DNA of 64,000 bases from Rotaria socialis. Taxonomy: Eukaryota; Rotifera; Eurotatoria; Philodinida; Philodinidae. The position numbers and the translations under genes were made by a program. The notes beneath the pieces were generated by a model. It saw nothing but the letters and a program-made list of their open reading frames with translations, searched no databases and was not told the origin of the DNA. The stretch covers positions 64,887 to 128,886 of the forward strand of contig CAJNYU010004477.1 of assembly GCA_905331475.1 (NCBI GenBank). The letters run 5' to 3'. This document shows positions 48,263 through 61,500 of this stretch, in pieces (the first letter of the stretch is position 1; each line of letters begins with the position of its first letter).

Positions 48263-48628
48263 TCAATAATACAAAGTGCCTATAAAATTTGCATTGAGAA
48301 TGTTATGAATATTAAAAAAAACATCTTTAGCTAATTTTCTTGGGTTTGGTGGAAAAGGCAAACATAGAAGGGGAAAATACAGAAATTGTAAATGTCGAAT
48401 GAAAAAAGTAGAAAAAGGAAAACGCCGAAAATTGAGTTTTTTGATAATTTTAAAGAAAAAGAAAATTTTATTTTCTAAATTGGTGTGCACATATACGTCG
48501 CATCCATGTTCAGTGCAAGCCCAATACTTTTTTGATGAGGACGTTTTATTGCATTTGAACATATATTGGTTAAACACTAGTAATGGTTTACCTTTACTAG
48601 CCGTTAAGAATGATATTTCACTGTCCAT
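48263..48628 (-). pseudogene. FLYWCH zinc-finger remnant
   Basis: From ATG at 48626-48628 it reads MDSEISFLTASKGKPLLVFN then QYMFKC..KYWACTEHGCDVYVHTN. This matches the FLYWCH pattern: a leading F, GKPLLVF, a Y, then W-x-C-x4-C and a terminal His. FLYWCH domains are often attached to MULE-type transposases. The second His expected after VHT is Asn here, so the zinc site may be incomplete. After residue 53 the frame turns into low-complexity Phe/Lys/Pro sequence, so I take the gene to be truncated there. No transposase follows. It could be the first exon of a FLYWCH protein whose other exons are gone. Confidence 0.55.
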
Positions 48629-51600
48629 TGCCAACGATTGAAGAGAAAATTATTTATTAGTTGTTTTCGCTAGACTGATTTATATATATGGTATACGGTA
48701 ACAATGAACAAGTATAGACTATAGACGAAGAGGACAACGAATTTAACTTATCCCACTAACAACCAATAGCAACTCAAAAAACAAATTTCATTATCTACAG
48801 ATATCTTTTTCATTCTGCGCTTTCCTTTTCAAAATTTTTCTACTTTTTCCTCCAGCAGTTTTTCTTCGACACTTTTATTAATTATACTTTTTCCTTGCGA
48901 CGTTTTCACCTTCTGCAATTGCCAGTTTCGGCATTTTTCTTTTCTGTCTTTTCCGTCAATTTGATTTTCTTTGCCGATAAATTTTTCTCCAACGTCAGAT
49001 TTCGCTAGTGAGTAGATTTTACGAATATGATTAACATTTTCATGTATTTTCTTTTGAAAAGATCACAAGTTATAAAAAAACAAAGCTCTTGTCTCGTGTA
49101 ATTCTAGACAAAGTACGTCTTGAGCTGTCCTTCGTGATATCCAAATACCACATATTATTAATGATCATCATTATCAGCATTTTGAACTTCTATTGATCCT
49201 CGTCAATTCTGGCTCAGACACGACTTACTCTATTGCTTTCATAGTCTCAAATACAGAAGTATATTCTTATTTACTTATGTAAATACCTCTTTACTCAATA
49301 TTAATATTAGAGATCTGAAAGTTACGATTCATTTTTTTTAATTTTTGAATCAAAATTGGTTTTCCTTTTTATACTATTGATAGGAAAGAAAAACATTTTC
49401 AAAATTCATTATTATTTCTCTCTTCTTACAGTCTTTGTTCGTGATCAAAGAAAAGTCTAGTAAAAAAAGTAAACATTATAATCTGATTATAGATTGAAAC
49501 AATAATATATTTCTTGAGAAACCATCACATTCTTGTATTGTCTTACAAACAAAAAATTATAAATCCAATTTTCTTTCTTCAATATTCCTAATTAGTTGAA
49601 TTTGAATAAATGAAAATTTTATTTAAATATAAAACAAACATTGTGTATTCAATGTGTAAAATACAACACCAGTCTATTTTGACAGATCAGCTTTTTTTTG
49701 TATTTTTAGATTAGAAATAAAATACAAACATAAGAAAAATTTCGATATAAAGTCAAAAAGATGTATTCGATTTCTCATGAGGGATTAGAAGAAAAGCTCA
49801 AGTGATAGACAATTCCTTATGCTCATATATATATATATATTTTTTTTTATTTACATTTGTCAATTTATTCTTTGACTGTTCACAATTGGTCATTATCACC
49901 AGTGGGTATTACGCCATTGTACTGAATTAAAAATTCATTCATTGTCTGTTTTACTTGTTGAATACAAATCTACTATCAGATAATTAAGATTTAATCAATC
50001 ATTCAACATAGCTCTGCTAAAATTCAAAAAGAAATCATTGGCTAAAGTCTAGATGATGAACTAGTAATGAAAATGATCAATTGGTGGCAGCTGTAGCACA
50101 CATAAAACCTCCTATATACTCTATAATAATATGATAGTAAGCAATTTTCGGATTAAACGAGCCTATTTATAAAGTAATAATGTTCGATGACGATGAATTC
50201 TCTTAAATTGTATGAAGACAAGAGGACAGCTTGACTCCTTCCGCTGAGGAAGGTCAATGTTCTTTCTCTTTCCTATTTTGTTTTTCGAGCATCATCATGA
50301 TCTGCACCAATCGATATGGTCAATATTGAAATGTGACTGTATAGAGAGAAACGAGAATGTACGATGACGGTCCTTTTAGTCTTCTGGTTGAAACAAAGGC
50401 ATATTCGGAATATAGATTAGATGCAAACAGTCAATAGAATAATCACGCAGTCGCACAATTTCTATCAAGCTGTTTTTGATTCCCAGAAAAAAAAAGAATT
50501 CAAAAAGAGAATGAATTTAATTTTCATCGACATCATAAATTCTTATTACCGTTTTGTTATTTATCAAGTATAATCATCAAGACTTAAACATGTCTATCTA
50601 CATATCTATCTTTCTATGTATGTATGAAATTTATTGAATCAATAGAAGTATATGAGCGTGTGTGTGAATTCAAGAATTTCAATTTACCGTCTTAATAGAT
50701 ATATATATATATATATATATACGTATGTGTATAAACATACCATATTGGAAAAGAAAGAAAACTATTCGTCTAATTTCAAATTAAACCTTTTGAAGACAAG
50801 CGGATAGATATAGATGGAGGCGACAAAATAGATCAAACAATGTAGACAAACATTCAAATCTCAAGTCATGTCATCAAATATAAATACACTCGATCAGTCA
50901 CAGTTGTCTGCACAATGTGTAGAATGAAAGCAACCTTGTTAAATTTTCATCATCATCGATTTTTCCTTTTCGTATATATTTTGTGTGAGTAATTGCTTTT
51001 ATCTCTATCATTCTCTATGAATGACTATAGTGGTCAAACTATGAAGTTACTCCACCATCCTATCAAAATATTTTAAAATGATAAATGAACGACGATAAAT
51101 CGGTTTTCAATGACATGCCAATGAAGCCTTCTATATGTAATCATACATATGCATGTTTTCTCTCATTTTTTTCTTCTTCTTTCTATAAAATAAATAGCTG
51201 AACATCTGCTATTCTGTTTTTGTCTTCTAACATAAAACAAATATACGCTAAAACATAATCTAGTAGTTCTTCTTTTATACTCCAATTAAGAATGGCAGCA
51301 ACAGCTTTGTCATTTAGGCTATTACTAATTAGATGGTTCGACGAAAAAAAATAGGCAAAATACACGGCCAACTTGTTTTTCTGATCGTCTCGCGTCTGTA
51401 ACAGTAATAGAGTAACACACGCAATATGGATTATGAGCATTGCAGCGCACAAGAAAGATAATCGGATTGTGAGTAGCAATCACGTTTGCATGCATACATA
51501 CATACATACTCAATGTCACAGACTGACCTTTTCAAGACTCACAATCCAAATTCTTTATCGGGGAAATAATATTGACATCCTACAGTCAGTCGCGTCGCTG

Positions 51601-51740
51601 TCGGTATACTTTAAGCATAAATATTAGCTACCTGAAATAAAAAATTGATGATCCACATCGGCCGACTGTTCTTTTCAAGATATATACACACAAAACAAAA
51701 AGACAGAAGAAGAAGAAGAAATAAAAATGAGATTAACAGA
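48629..51740. other. Gene-free stretch with TA microsatellites
   Basis: AT-rich, no domain-bearing frame. TA microsatellites lie at about 49826-49841 and 50699-50721. A CATA run lies at 51493-51508. This is the 3' side of the cadherin-like gene. Confidence 0.45.
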
Positions 51741-53235
51741 TCAAACATAAGAAGCGCAATGGTCCGACGTTGTACGTGATCCGTAAAGATTTTCAAAACG
51801 TTTTAGAGCTCCATCTACATTCGTATTATTTTCATTAAATCGTACATGTTTCGAAGACATTTTTGAATTTGCTGTTGAAAGTGACGATGGATTTAGTAGA
51901 AGAAGATTATTCGATTGCTCCGATGACATATCACTTGAACAATAACATCCATCATCTGAACCAGCTTTCGTATCCATAACTGTTGCTGATATTGGACTAC
52001 TTGTCGACGATGATGATGTTTGTGGTAAATGTAATGATGCATCATTATTATTTGAATTATTTACATTTTCAATTAATTCCGTTTGCCGTTTAAGTGGTAA
52101 ATAATAGGTATTTGGAAAGACATTCATTGCATCATAGAGAATCTAAAAATATTGTCGCAATATGTTGCCTATCTATCAGCCAAAGAAAAAAAGATTTTTC
52201 TTCTCTTACCGCTGTTCGTTCAAAATGTAAATCATCCGCTATACGTGTAAATTCTCCATTCGCCGTATGTTGTTGAAGATCATTCGATGATGTTGTGGAT
52301 GATGTTGAAGAAAATGGTTTTTCATTTAATATTGAATGTGTATTATTAAAATTTGTTGATATCATTGTTGTAGTTGGTGTTAATATATGTTTTTCTTTAC
52401 AGCGTTTTATTTTATATTTTATACAACATATTAGACATATAAATAATGACATAAATACAAATAAAGCAGCTAGAACACCAGCAAGTATAAGCATATTTTG
52501 AGGACTTTGTTCAGTATGTAGCCAAGATGATGGCGCAGGCGCACGATTATTTTTATGTGCCGACGATACTAATTGAATTTGTACTAATGTCGATGATGAT
52601 AATGTTGGTTTACCATGATCACGCGCAACAACAATAATTTCATAACGTTCATATGTATGTGTATTTTTGATACATTCTATCATACCAGTTGTCTCATTAA
52701 TATGAAATAAATCTTGATAATTAGCCAAAGAATATGTTATTCGATTATTATCCGTATTCGAGTCATCACAATCAAATGCATTTACAGTAAAACTTGTTAC
52801 ATTGGGTACCATTGTTGTTTGATAAACTGTTTGATTAAATTCTGGTACACAATCGTTAATATCAAGAATACGAATACGAACAAGTTTAGATACTTTCTCA
52901 TAAGGTGGAATAAGATGTTGCGCATTAATTAGAAATTCATAAAAATTTTTACGCTCACGATCGAGCGTCTTTGTTGTTATTAATGAATAGGATAAACCAT
53001 TTGATTGAATTTTAAAATCTGTTTCAGTCATATTCAATGACCATTCATTTGGTATTATATTTGTATAATTAATAAGATTAATAAATCCAATAAAACTTCC
53101 AGCACTTTTACCTTCAATTATTTCTACGGACGAATCAATTGATGATTGACGAAAAAATTGTGGATAACGAATATCAATTGCAATAGAATTAACAGAGGAC
53201 ATAAAAATTAAATAGAATATGATTATTACCATCAT
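51741..53235 (-). CDS. Short cadherin-like membrane receptor, 2 exons, about 475 aa
   Basis: Exon 1 (52210-53235) starts with a signal peptide (MMVIIIFYLIFMSSVNS). Two extracellular cadherin repeats follow: the first has LDRERKNFYEF and ends in the calcium motif DINDCVPEF, the second has AFDCDD, FHINETTGMI, YERYEIIVVARDHGKP. A transmembrane helix (LILAGVLAALFVFMSLFICL) at about residues 245-268 is followed by a Cys/Lys-rich juxtamembrane stretch and a Ser/Thr-rich tail. A 67-bp intron (52143-52209) leads to exon 2 (51741-52142), with RFENLYGSRTTSDHCASYV at the end. The two exons total 1428 bp, a whole number of codons. Two repeats are very few for a cadherin or protocadherin, so it is a mini-cadherin, perhaps a ligand-recognition co-receptor. 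The EC1 N-terminus lacks clear calcium ligands, so adhesion may not be classical. Confidence 0.85.
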
Positions 53236-56200
53236 TATCTACAATATCGGAAGAAATACGACAATATTCATCAATGTGCTTTTGTTTCTTCTCTTTTGAA
53301 CATGTATAGAATGCGAGCGATGTGTATAATATGTCCAGCGGTCTTTTCTCTCCTTCTCTCGCACTCTCTTTTTTTTTCTTCAACGAGAAATTTTCTCTTC
53401 TCTTTCGCTCTCTCTCTCTCTCTCTCTCTCTCTCCCTTTGACTTCTTATACATGATGATCATCGATCAATCTTTCTGTTGAACAAAAAAAAGTCAAACAG
53501 AGACAAAAAGAAATTTGTTCTCATTCTAAACAATATTTGTCTTATTCAAATAGAATGTTAAATATTGAAACATTCAAAAAAAAAAGTTTATACAATACAA
53601 ACGAGAAAAGAATGGTCAAAGTATTTTTTTCTTCTTCTTCTGCTCTTTGTCGCTTTCTTATCAACACTTGGCTAATTCGCACGACAGAAAGATTGATGTA
53701 AGGAAACAACTTGAGACGCGACACATCCAGACATCGTGCAGATGTGTGTGCATGTGTGTGTATCTAAAGATATCATGATCTTTTAAATCATCTAAGACCT
53801 TGCTCGAGTAACTTAACGAATTAGAGATCGATCGATGGGTGGAGATATGTACGATCCTATTGTTAACGCTTCTAAATATCATCACCAGAAACACACGGGT
53901 CGATTTCGACAGTAGGCTCTTGTTAATCATTTAATTGCTTTTCTCCCATATAATAAAGCTTTAGAGAGAGAGAAAAAAAGACGCGGTAGAAGAAGAAGAA
54001 GCAAGACGGCGGCAGCTGGAACAATGAACAAGCTCATATATACACATAAGAGAGGCTTCTGAGAATGTACATACGAGTGTATGAGCATTTTATTGGGTAC
54101 TTACTCATATTCGTTTCATAGAGTATATATTGTAGAGTTGATGACAACTTGAAATGATCGATATTCGATCCATCTTTCTCCTATGCAGTTTTCCTCTTAT
54201 CGCGCGCATGTAATGAGCTATTCGATTGTATAGATGAGTATGAAAAAGGTCTCACGCCAGGTTATCATTCGTGAATAATTCACTCGGCAATGTGTGTAAG
54301 TGGATCGATATCATCCTGTGTGTCAACCTCATTAGACATTAACGGGTAGCAAAGAGAAAACAAACTTAACAACGAACACTCACTCGAATGATAATTCCAT
54401 TTGCACGCTGAAATTCGATGAAACACATACAACCATGCATTTTCTCTTTTAGCAGCTTTCTTTTTTTCATATAGAACATGAATAAGAAACATAGAATAGA
54501 GTTATGCAATTTAATTTTCCTTGTTGTTAATGTTTTTTCTTCGGGTATAAGTGATGAGCTCATTATATTATGTTGTCACTAGAGAATTTTCTTTTTACAT
54601 ACATAAGTTACAAATAAGATTAGATATTCTTTCTGGGCAATCTCTGTTTTTTTTAAAAATAAAAAAAAATGATTGACTTAAGGCGTGATCTCCGCCCATA
54701 GGATCTATTTCACTTTCTTACTTTATTTGCTTCATAATTTTGTGAGATTGGTATGAGACGAAGCAAGAATAAACGAGTTTGAACAGCGATTAACATTGAT
54801 GATAGTAATAATAAACTCGTTGCCTACTTTACTGATCCCATATATACACTAGAATTTAGTGCACTTGACGATTGCCTTGCAATGCTGTTAACGATGTAGA
54901 GAAAAGCAAAATGAATTGTTTACATTCGATCTCGATCAACTTGAATATGATGATGTCGGCGCCTCAAGGTCATCGAATAGATAAACCATTCTCAATTCGT
55001 CATGTTGGATGACAAACATCATCTTATGGTTTGAATGAACCTTTTTGTCCATCCCATTTCTCGTTTTCTCTTTTATTCTTTGTTTCGTACTCAATCATTC
55101 ACATCCACATAGCCCCTTTCAAGTGAGTGTGAAAATGAATCAAAAAAGGAAATCCTGGATCGATCGATCGCTCTATCGTTTCATTGTATTGTCATCAATT
55201 TTTACTTGATATATATATATATATATATACTATATATGTGTGTATATTTGCTCGAAGCGACGAAATAAATTAACAAAGCACAGCTTGCGTACAAGGCGGC
55301 AAACATCAACAATAGAACAAGTTGCGAAATAGCAGAATTATTTGGACACGCGTCAATAGACTTGCTTTAGAATTTAAAAATAAAACGGGAAAGAATAAAT
55401 GACCAGACGGTTCTTCTTATCGATGATCATTTCTCATGGGTACATTTTCTTTGTGTATTCACACACGTTAGATTGACAAGCTGGCTGGCTGGCTGGCTGG
55501 CATAGTCTCTTGCTTTCTTTCTTTTATTTAATTCTATTCGGGAGTTAATTGTTCTTTCAGAAGTCTAGCCACCGTCATGAGCATGACTGTATACATATTG
55601 CGATGTATGTGTGTGTGTGTTCATTGATGGTCAACACACCTTTCATTAAATGTATCGGAAGAAAGAACGGCACGTTTTCACATAACTGAATTGGTCTTGC
55701 ATACTAAAATTTTGATGTGATTGTCTAGCTGTCACTAACGACGCGTTTGACTAGCAGGCTGAAGGTGTGATGTAACGATGGACGCCCGCCTGCTAAGATA
55801 ATGTTGCTCGATTAGTCGAGCCCTATGTAACAATAATGAAAAAGCAAATGACATTCGAATGGTCACTTTTTCTTCTTTCTTACAATGTGTCTGGCTCGCA
55901 GCTTTCTTTCTCTTTACTATAGACGTCGATTATCTTTCAAATTTATATCCAGGAAGCGCATTGACCCGAACATGACAACACGGTGCTACTGGTTTCTTTT
56001 CTTCTTCTTTGTATTTCAATCTCATGATGATATACTACATACAGTAATCTAAGACTATTCACGTCACTGTGAATGACCAATGCATTTTATTAATCATTTT
56101 CTCTATGTAATCATTAAGATCATATGTGCGTGCTTATTCTCGCGAGTTATTCCTTTCAATACAGAATGTCATCAGGTCAAAATAGAATGGATACGATCTC

Positions 56201-58569
56201 ACAATATGATATATATACGTGTGTTCATATCTTTCAAAATTAGTTATCAGCAAACAACATACAAGCAGTCAACCCTCACGAACATATCTCATTAGTTGCA
56301 ACACGAAATAGTCGACAGGTGAAAGTCTGAAGGCCTATTATCATTATCATCGCATAATACAGAGAGAGAGAGGGAAAAAAATTTCTGCACAAAATATTCT
56401 TAAGAGACATAAGCATCTTAAGAGTCTATGGAATGAATAATACGGAAATGAAAAAAAAAAGGAAAGAAATACGCAATATATAAGAAAACTGGAAAAGGTG
56501 ATGAAATGACCAGACTATCTAATTGAAAAGGCAGACAGAATGAAAAGCAATTAGGCGAAAAGAAGTTGTAGGTGTGACGTAAAAGTTGAATACGTAAAAA
56601 AATAGCTAAGAATAAGTACTTGAATTAAAAGGAACGGATTAAACTATTGCACAAGATAGATCGTAGTTTCATCTCCTCTAATCTTCCCAAGAATTGAACG
56701 TGCAAAAGAAAATTAAATGACTATGATCAAATGTTTTGATTAAAAATATAAGAGAGAGAGAGAAAGAGAAAAACAAAAAGGAAACTAAATCATAATCTTT
56801 CTATTGTATTTACGGTATACACTTAGAATAAAACAAAAATCAAATTTTTTCAGTTTGAAATATTTCTTTATTGATATAATAAAAATTCTATAATTATCAA
56901 AACATTGATTTATTTAGCATATACATGTGAATATTATTTGTGATCGAGTCAATCGCATAGTTTTTCTGTTTATATTAACTTTTTACTATGCTATACACGA
57001 TATGATGACCTTCGTTCACTCTTTGCAAAAAAAATATCGACAAATTATAACTATTGACATTTTTGTTTTTGCTCATTTGTACACATTCTAAATGTCAATA
57101 TAACGACTGTTTACTAAGTGCTAATAAATGATAAGTTTCTTCTTTTTTTTCTTCGTTTTGATGAACTCATCTGATATTTTACACTTATAACTAATAAAAT
57201 TATGTAGATTTTCGTCCCGCCCGAATCTTCATCTAAATAGATGCACTCATTATCTTCAAACGAATAGTTCTAATTGAGACAAGAGAGGTGCTACAAGCTT
57301 GTATATATATATATATATTGATAGATACTTACAGAAAATTGGCAGAACATATTTCCGCACGTTTAAACTATATCAAAAGATAGCGACGACAACTGCGGAT
57401 GGCTAAGAGAGAGAGTAATTTCCATATGGAGATTAGCTATACTGTATGAATGTCGCCTGCAAGCTGGTGTTGTAGCAATTCGTAGTGATTACGAAACTAG
57501 CGCAACCAACACATTGTGTTATTTTCTTATTAATCTATTATATATTTTGTAGTCATACAATTCACAATAGCTACTAATTACATCTATACATCGTTATCAT
57601 AATAATGTACTATGAAAAACAAAGAAATGCATATGTCAATCATAGAAGGAGAAGAAATATAATTTTTTTTGAAAATGATGATCGAAAATGTCTTTCCTTT
57701 GTATTGCATAAGATTGTATATTAAACAAAAAGAAAAAGTTAACCTCGTACACGACAGGTGGTTAACGTTTTCTTTCATTTTTTTTTTTTTTTTTTTTTTT
57801 TTGTTGAAATATTTTACATTTCAAATGGATTTATTCCTTTTAAATGTATACGAAACAGCTGGATTCAAACATCATGATGATGATGTCATGTGTTATTTTT
57901 TGTCTTTTAAAGCTTCTATAAATCTGCATGTCAAACATTTTGTCAAGCTTGGCGTATCGATTAATAAAAATATGAAACATAACATTTCATAGTGTTACGA
58001 TAACAATATAAGAACGTGTGTCTACCTTTCAATACATGTATCAAGTTCTATGTCTATGCAGAATATAATTGTCACTTATGATGTATATATATATGTATGA
58101 TACAGACCGATTACGCTTATGAAGGCGTCTCGCCATGCTGCTCCTTGGTATATCCAACTATCAAGTTGACGAATGTAAAACAACAATAGGAACATTTGTA
58201 CCTCTTCACTTTTGATAAGAGAAAAGTGCGGCATAGTACCGATCGATTTTCGATATTGATGAAATGCATCACTTGAGTATAAGTAAACTAAAAGCGTGAA
58301 TATAAAATTCTGGCACTCAATCGCCATCATATCACGAATAGATATTCAATTTCTATTCTCACATTATATGCGATGATGAATAACAATACTTGTATGGCTT
58401 TCAGACTGTTCTTTACTTCGCTCAAATAACATTCTTAAGTTATTTGATGATCATCAAATAAAATTTGATGATTATAAAGAACTATAAGCGTTCGACATAC
58501 TCCTCTTTGCGTTTATTTATAAATTAAACTGTACTAATAATAATAACAAAAAGAAAAATAATTTAACAA
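53236..58569. other. Long gene-free stretch, CT-rich near the cadherin gene
   Basis: The first 0.8 kb upstream of the cadherin-like gene has CT microsatellites (about 53407-53434) and a GC-richer patch with GAAGAA and GGCGGC words near 53990-54015, similar in style to the region upstream of the SAM gene. Further on lie simple repeats: TA at 55208-55228, (GGCT)n at 55483-55500, GA at 56361-56370 and 56753-56762, and a poly-T run at 57779-57801. I see no coding frame with domain features. Confidence 0.45.
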
Positions 58570-61500
58570 TTATATAAAAACGACTGAAAAAACAGCACAC
58601 AACATGATTGTAAACAATGATATTAGAATGCTTGGACTTCGAGCATAGTAAGCACAATATGGACATTGATATGAACCACATACAGAACAGATATCAAGAC
58701 CGAAAAGTGTGCGCAATGTATACATAGATCGATTAGCACTCCCTATTCACGAAATAACACACACACATATATATATATATATCGTTATGCATTTAAATTT
58801 ATCAAGAAGAATTCTTACAGGGTTCATGCCATTCATATGCTTTCATTTCATAGTAACGAGTCATATTAGCAACAGGTATAAAACGTTTAAGTTCAAATTG
58901 CCAACAAATTGGAGTTGTATCAAACTAGAGTGAAATATAAATATTTGTTCTATTGACAAAATAAATTTTGATGAAATTTACAAATTCAAAAATAAAATTA
59001 AGTGAATTCGGATAGTTTTCGGCATCACGAAGATTTCTTACAATACCAAAGCCAACAAGATCTTTCAGAAAACGTTCTTCTATACGATAACCAGTTGGAA
59101 TTTCAATAGTAAAAATTGACCAACCCGATCGATGAGATTTAACAGGATTTGGCAACCATCTATATATATGAAAATTCTGATAAGAAAATAGTCGTTGTTT
59201 ATTTTTTGTTTTTTATACATACGTTACACATGGTTCATAAATTAAATAACTAAAATTATATTTTTGTGATAGATGAACATTTAATGATAGATCAAATCCT
59301 TGATATGGAATCGGACGAATCAATTCAGGATATTCAACATTAGCTGTAACTATCATCTAAATATTTAATGAATTTTCTTTTTCATAGGAAATTTCTACAT
59401 TCGAATATTGAATATACACAAACTAGATTTTTGTTTCTATTTCTATTTACTACGTAAAATAATCGAACTTTATCTTACTTGTACAAGTGAATATCCTACG
59501 CCATAAGCATCAATAAATACTCTTCCATGAACGGGATCCAATGAATATTTTTCTAGATCAATAATATTCTCATTATTAATTGATATAGGTCCACTGTTTC
59601 GCGATGAACTAGTCGATGATGATATATTAACGCGTATGTTATATGCTTGTATCGTATTACCGTGTCGAATTGCATAATTAACAAGTGATCTTAAAGCAAA
59701 AAATGAATCGTAACTTGAACACCAACCTGCAACAAAATTTCGACGTGCGTGTAACCAAGTTACTATTGGCTTTCCTAATAATATTTGTGCACGAAAGATA
59801 TAGGTTAGCAAAGCAAATGATGTTGACGCAATTGCATGTGCTTCTAATTCAGATTCTTCTTTTGGCAATAAATGTTCAGTTACAGTTCCATGACCAATTC
59901 TATTCGATGGTAAATCAATATTTGACCAATAAATACCATCCGCATCTGAAATTAATAACAAAAATACTTCAATAATTTCGAATATAAAAATGATTATTTT
60001 ACTTGTTCGTTGCGCTTTAAGTAAAAGATTAAAAGCATTGTCTTTTTCTGGACTATTAGATATATGCAATGCATACGTTGTAATTGCTAATTCAAAAGAA
60101 TCGACAATGATCTAAGATTAATATTTTAATTTCGAGTAGAAAGAAAAAAGTGAAAAAAGAAACAACAGATTTTCATACATGATAATGTTGTTCGAGCCAC
60201 TTTCGACCACGATCAATAGCATCGGTCATGTCTTCTTTTATTAATCCATTGATATCTGTATTCATTTTTAATGCAATTACTGCTTGAGCTGTTAATGATA
60301 AATTCAGGGGTAAATTTGTATCATTCGAATGTAATAGAGACTGAATTAAGAGAACAGATAAATAAAATTCGATATTTATCATTTGAATAATTTTTACTTG
60401 AAATTTTTCTCGGTCAAGGATATGACTATGTTCACGCCATGAACCTTCATTGCCTTGATGTGTTATAATCCATTTCGATGATTTCGCACGTACACGTGGA
60501 TCTATAAAAAGGTCATATTGTTCCCATTCAGCTTGTGTCGCATCTTTCAATGCGATTAATACCCATGATGTTAACCTTAAACAATTGAATTAATATACAC
60601 AAGAATTCACACATCGTCTATTTATGACTCTTATTTACCATACACTAGTTTCATTTTTCCAACCGAAATTACTAAATGCACCATCGTGTACACCAGCATC
60701 GGATCCATCATCAAAATAGAATGCCATTAAACGATTATATTCTAATAAATAATTAATTATTGATTCTATATAGAAGAAATAATAATGGCAATTACCTATA
60801 TTAACCTTTCCAAGTAATTGAGAGAGTTTATCTTGATCAAATCCTCCTGCACCATGGCCTTGTCGTAAATAAATGATATCATAGACCATAGACGCAAAAC
60901 CAATTAATGCGCCTTCAGCAGCTGCAACTGTTTTAAAAATAAGATTATCTGATGTAAGTTCTTTATCTTGACCTTCCCAAAAATAGGGTCCAGCAACATC
61001 ACCTATGATAGAAAATAATGAATTGCTAAGGAAAGAAAATATGTTTTACTTTTGTTTACCTGAGATATAAATAGTCGCTTTAGGTGAACCAGGTATATAT
61101 AGAAAATAATTTCGTAATGGTAATATAAAATTTTCTGGTACAATAATATCGAATTCAATCATTTGCCGAGGTGTATATTCAAGTGAAAATAGAGTTGATG
61201 TTGAATATTGGTTTGTAATACCTTCATACTTCATACGAAGAGAAAAATATTTCAGTTTACTTTCAAAAATAATAAATCCTACCACAACTTCGATTTCTTT
61301 TGGTACTATATGTCGTTTGATTCCTGTAATACCTTCAATAGTAACATCAAATTTCCCAGTATTTATTGGTACAATTGGAATATAGATACGTCTTGAGCTA
61401 CTTGCAGGTATCTGAAAATGTTAGAAAATTTCGTGAGAATTTATCAAGTTAAAGAAACAACTTTTTTCTATCTTACAATAAGAAGTAAATGATGTTGTCC

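Noticed and set aside
53189..53481. Arg/Glu-rich frames upstream of the cadherin-like gene
   Set aside because: They translate the CT/GA microsatellite and have no other support.
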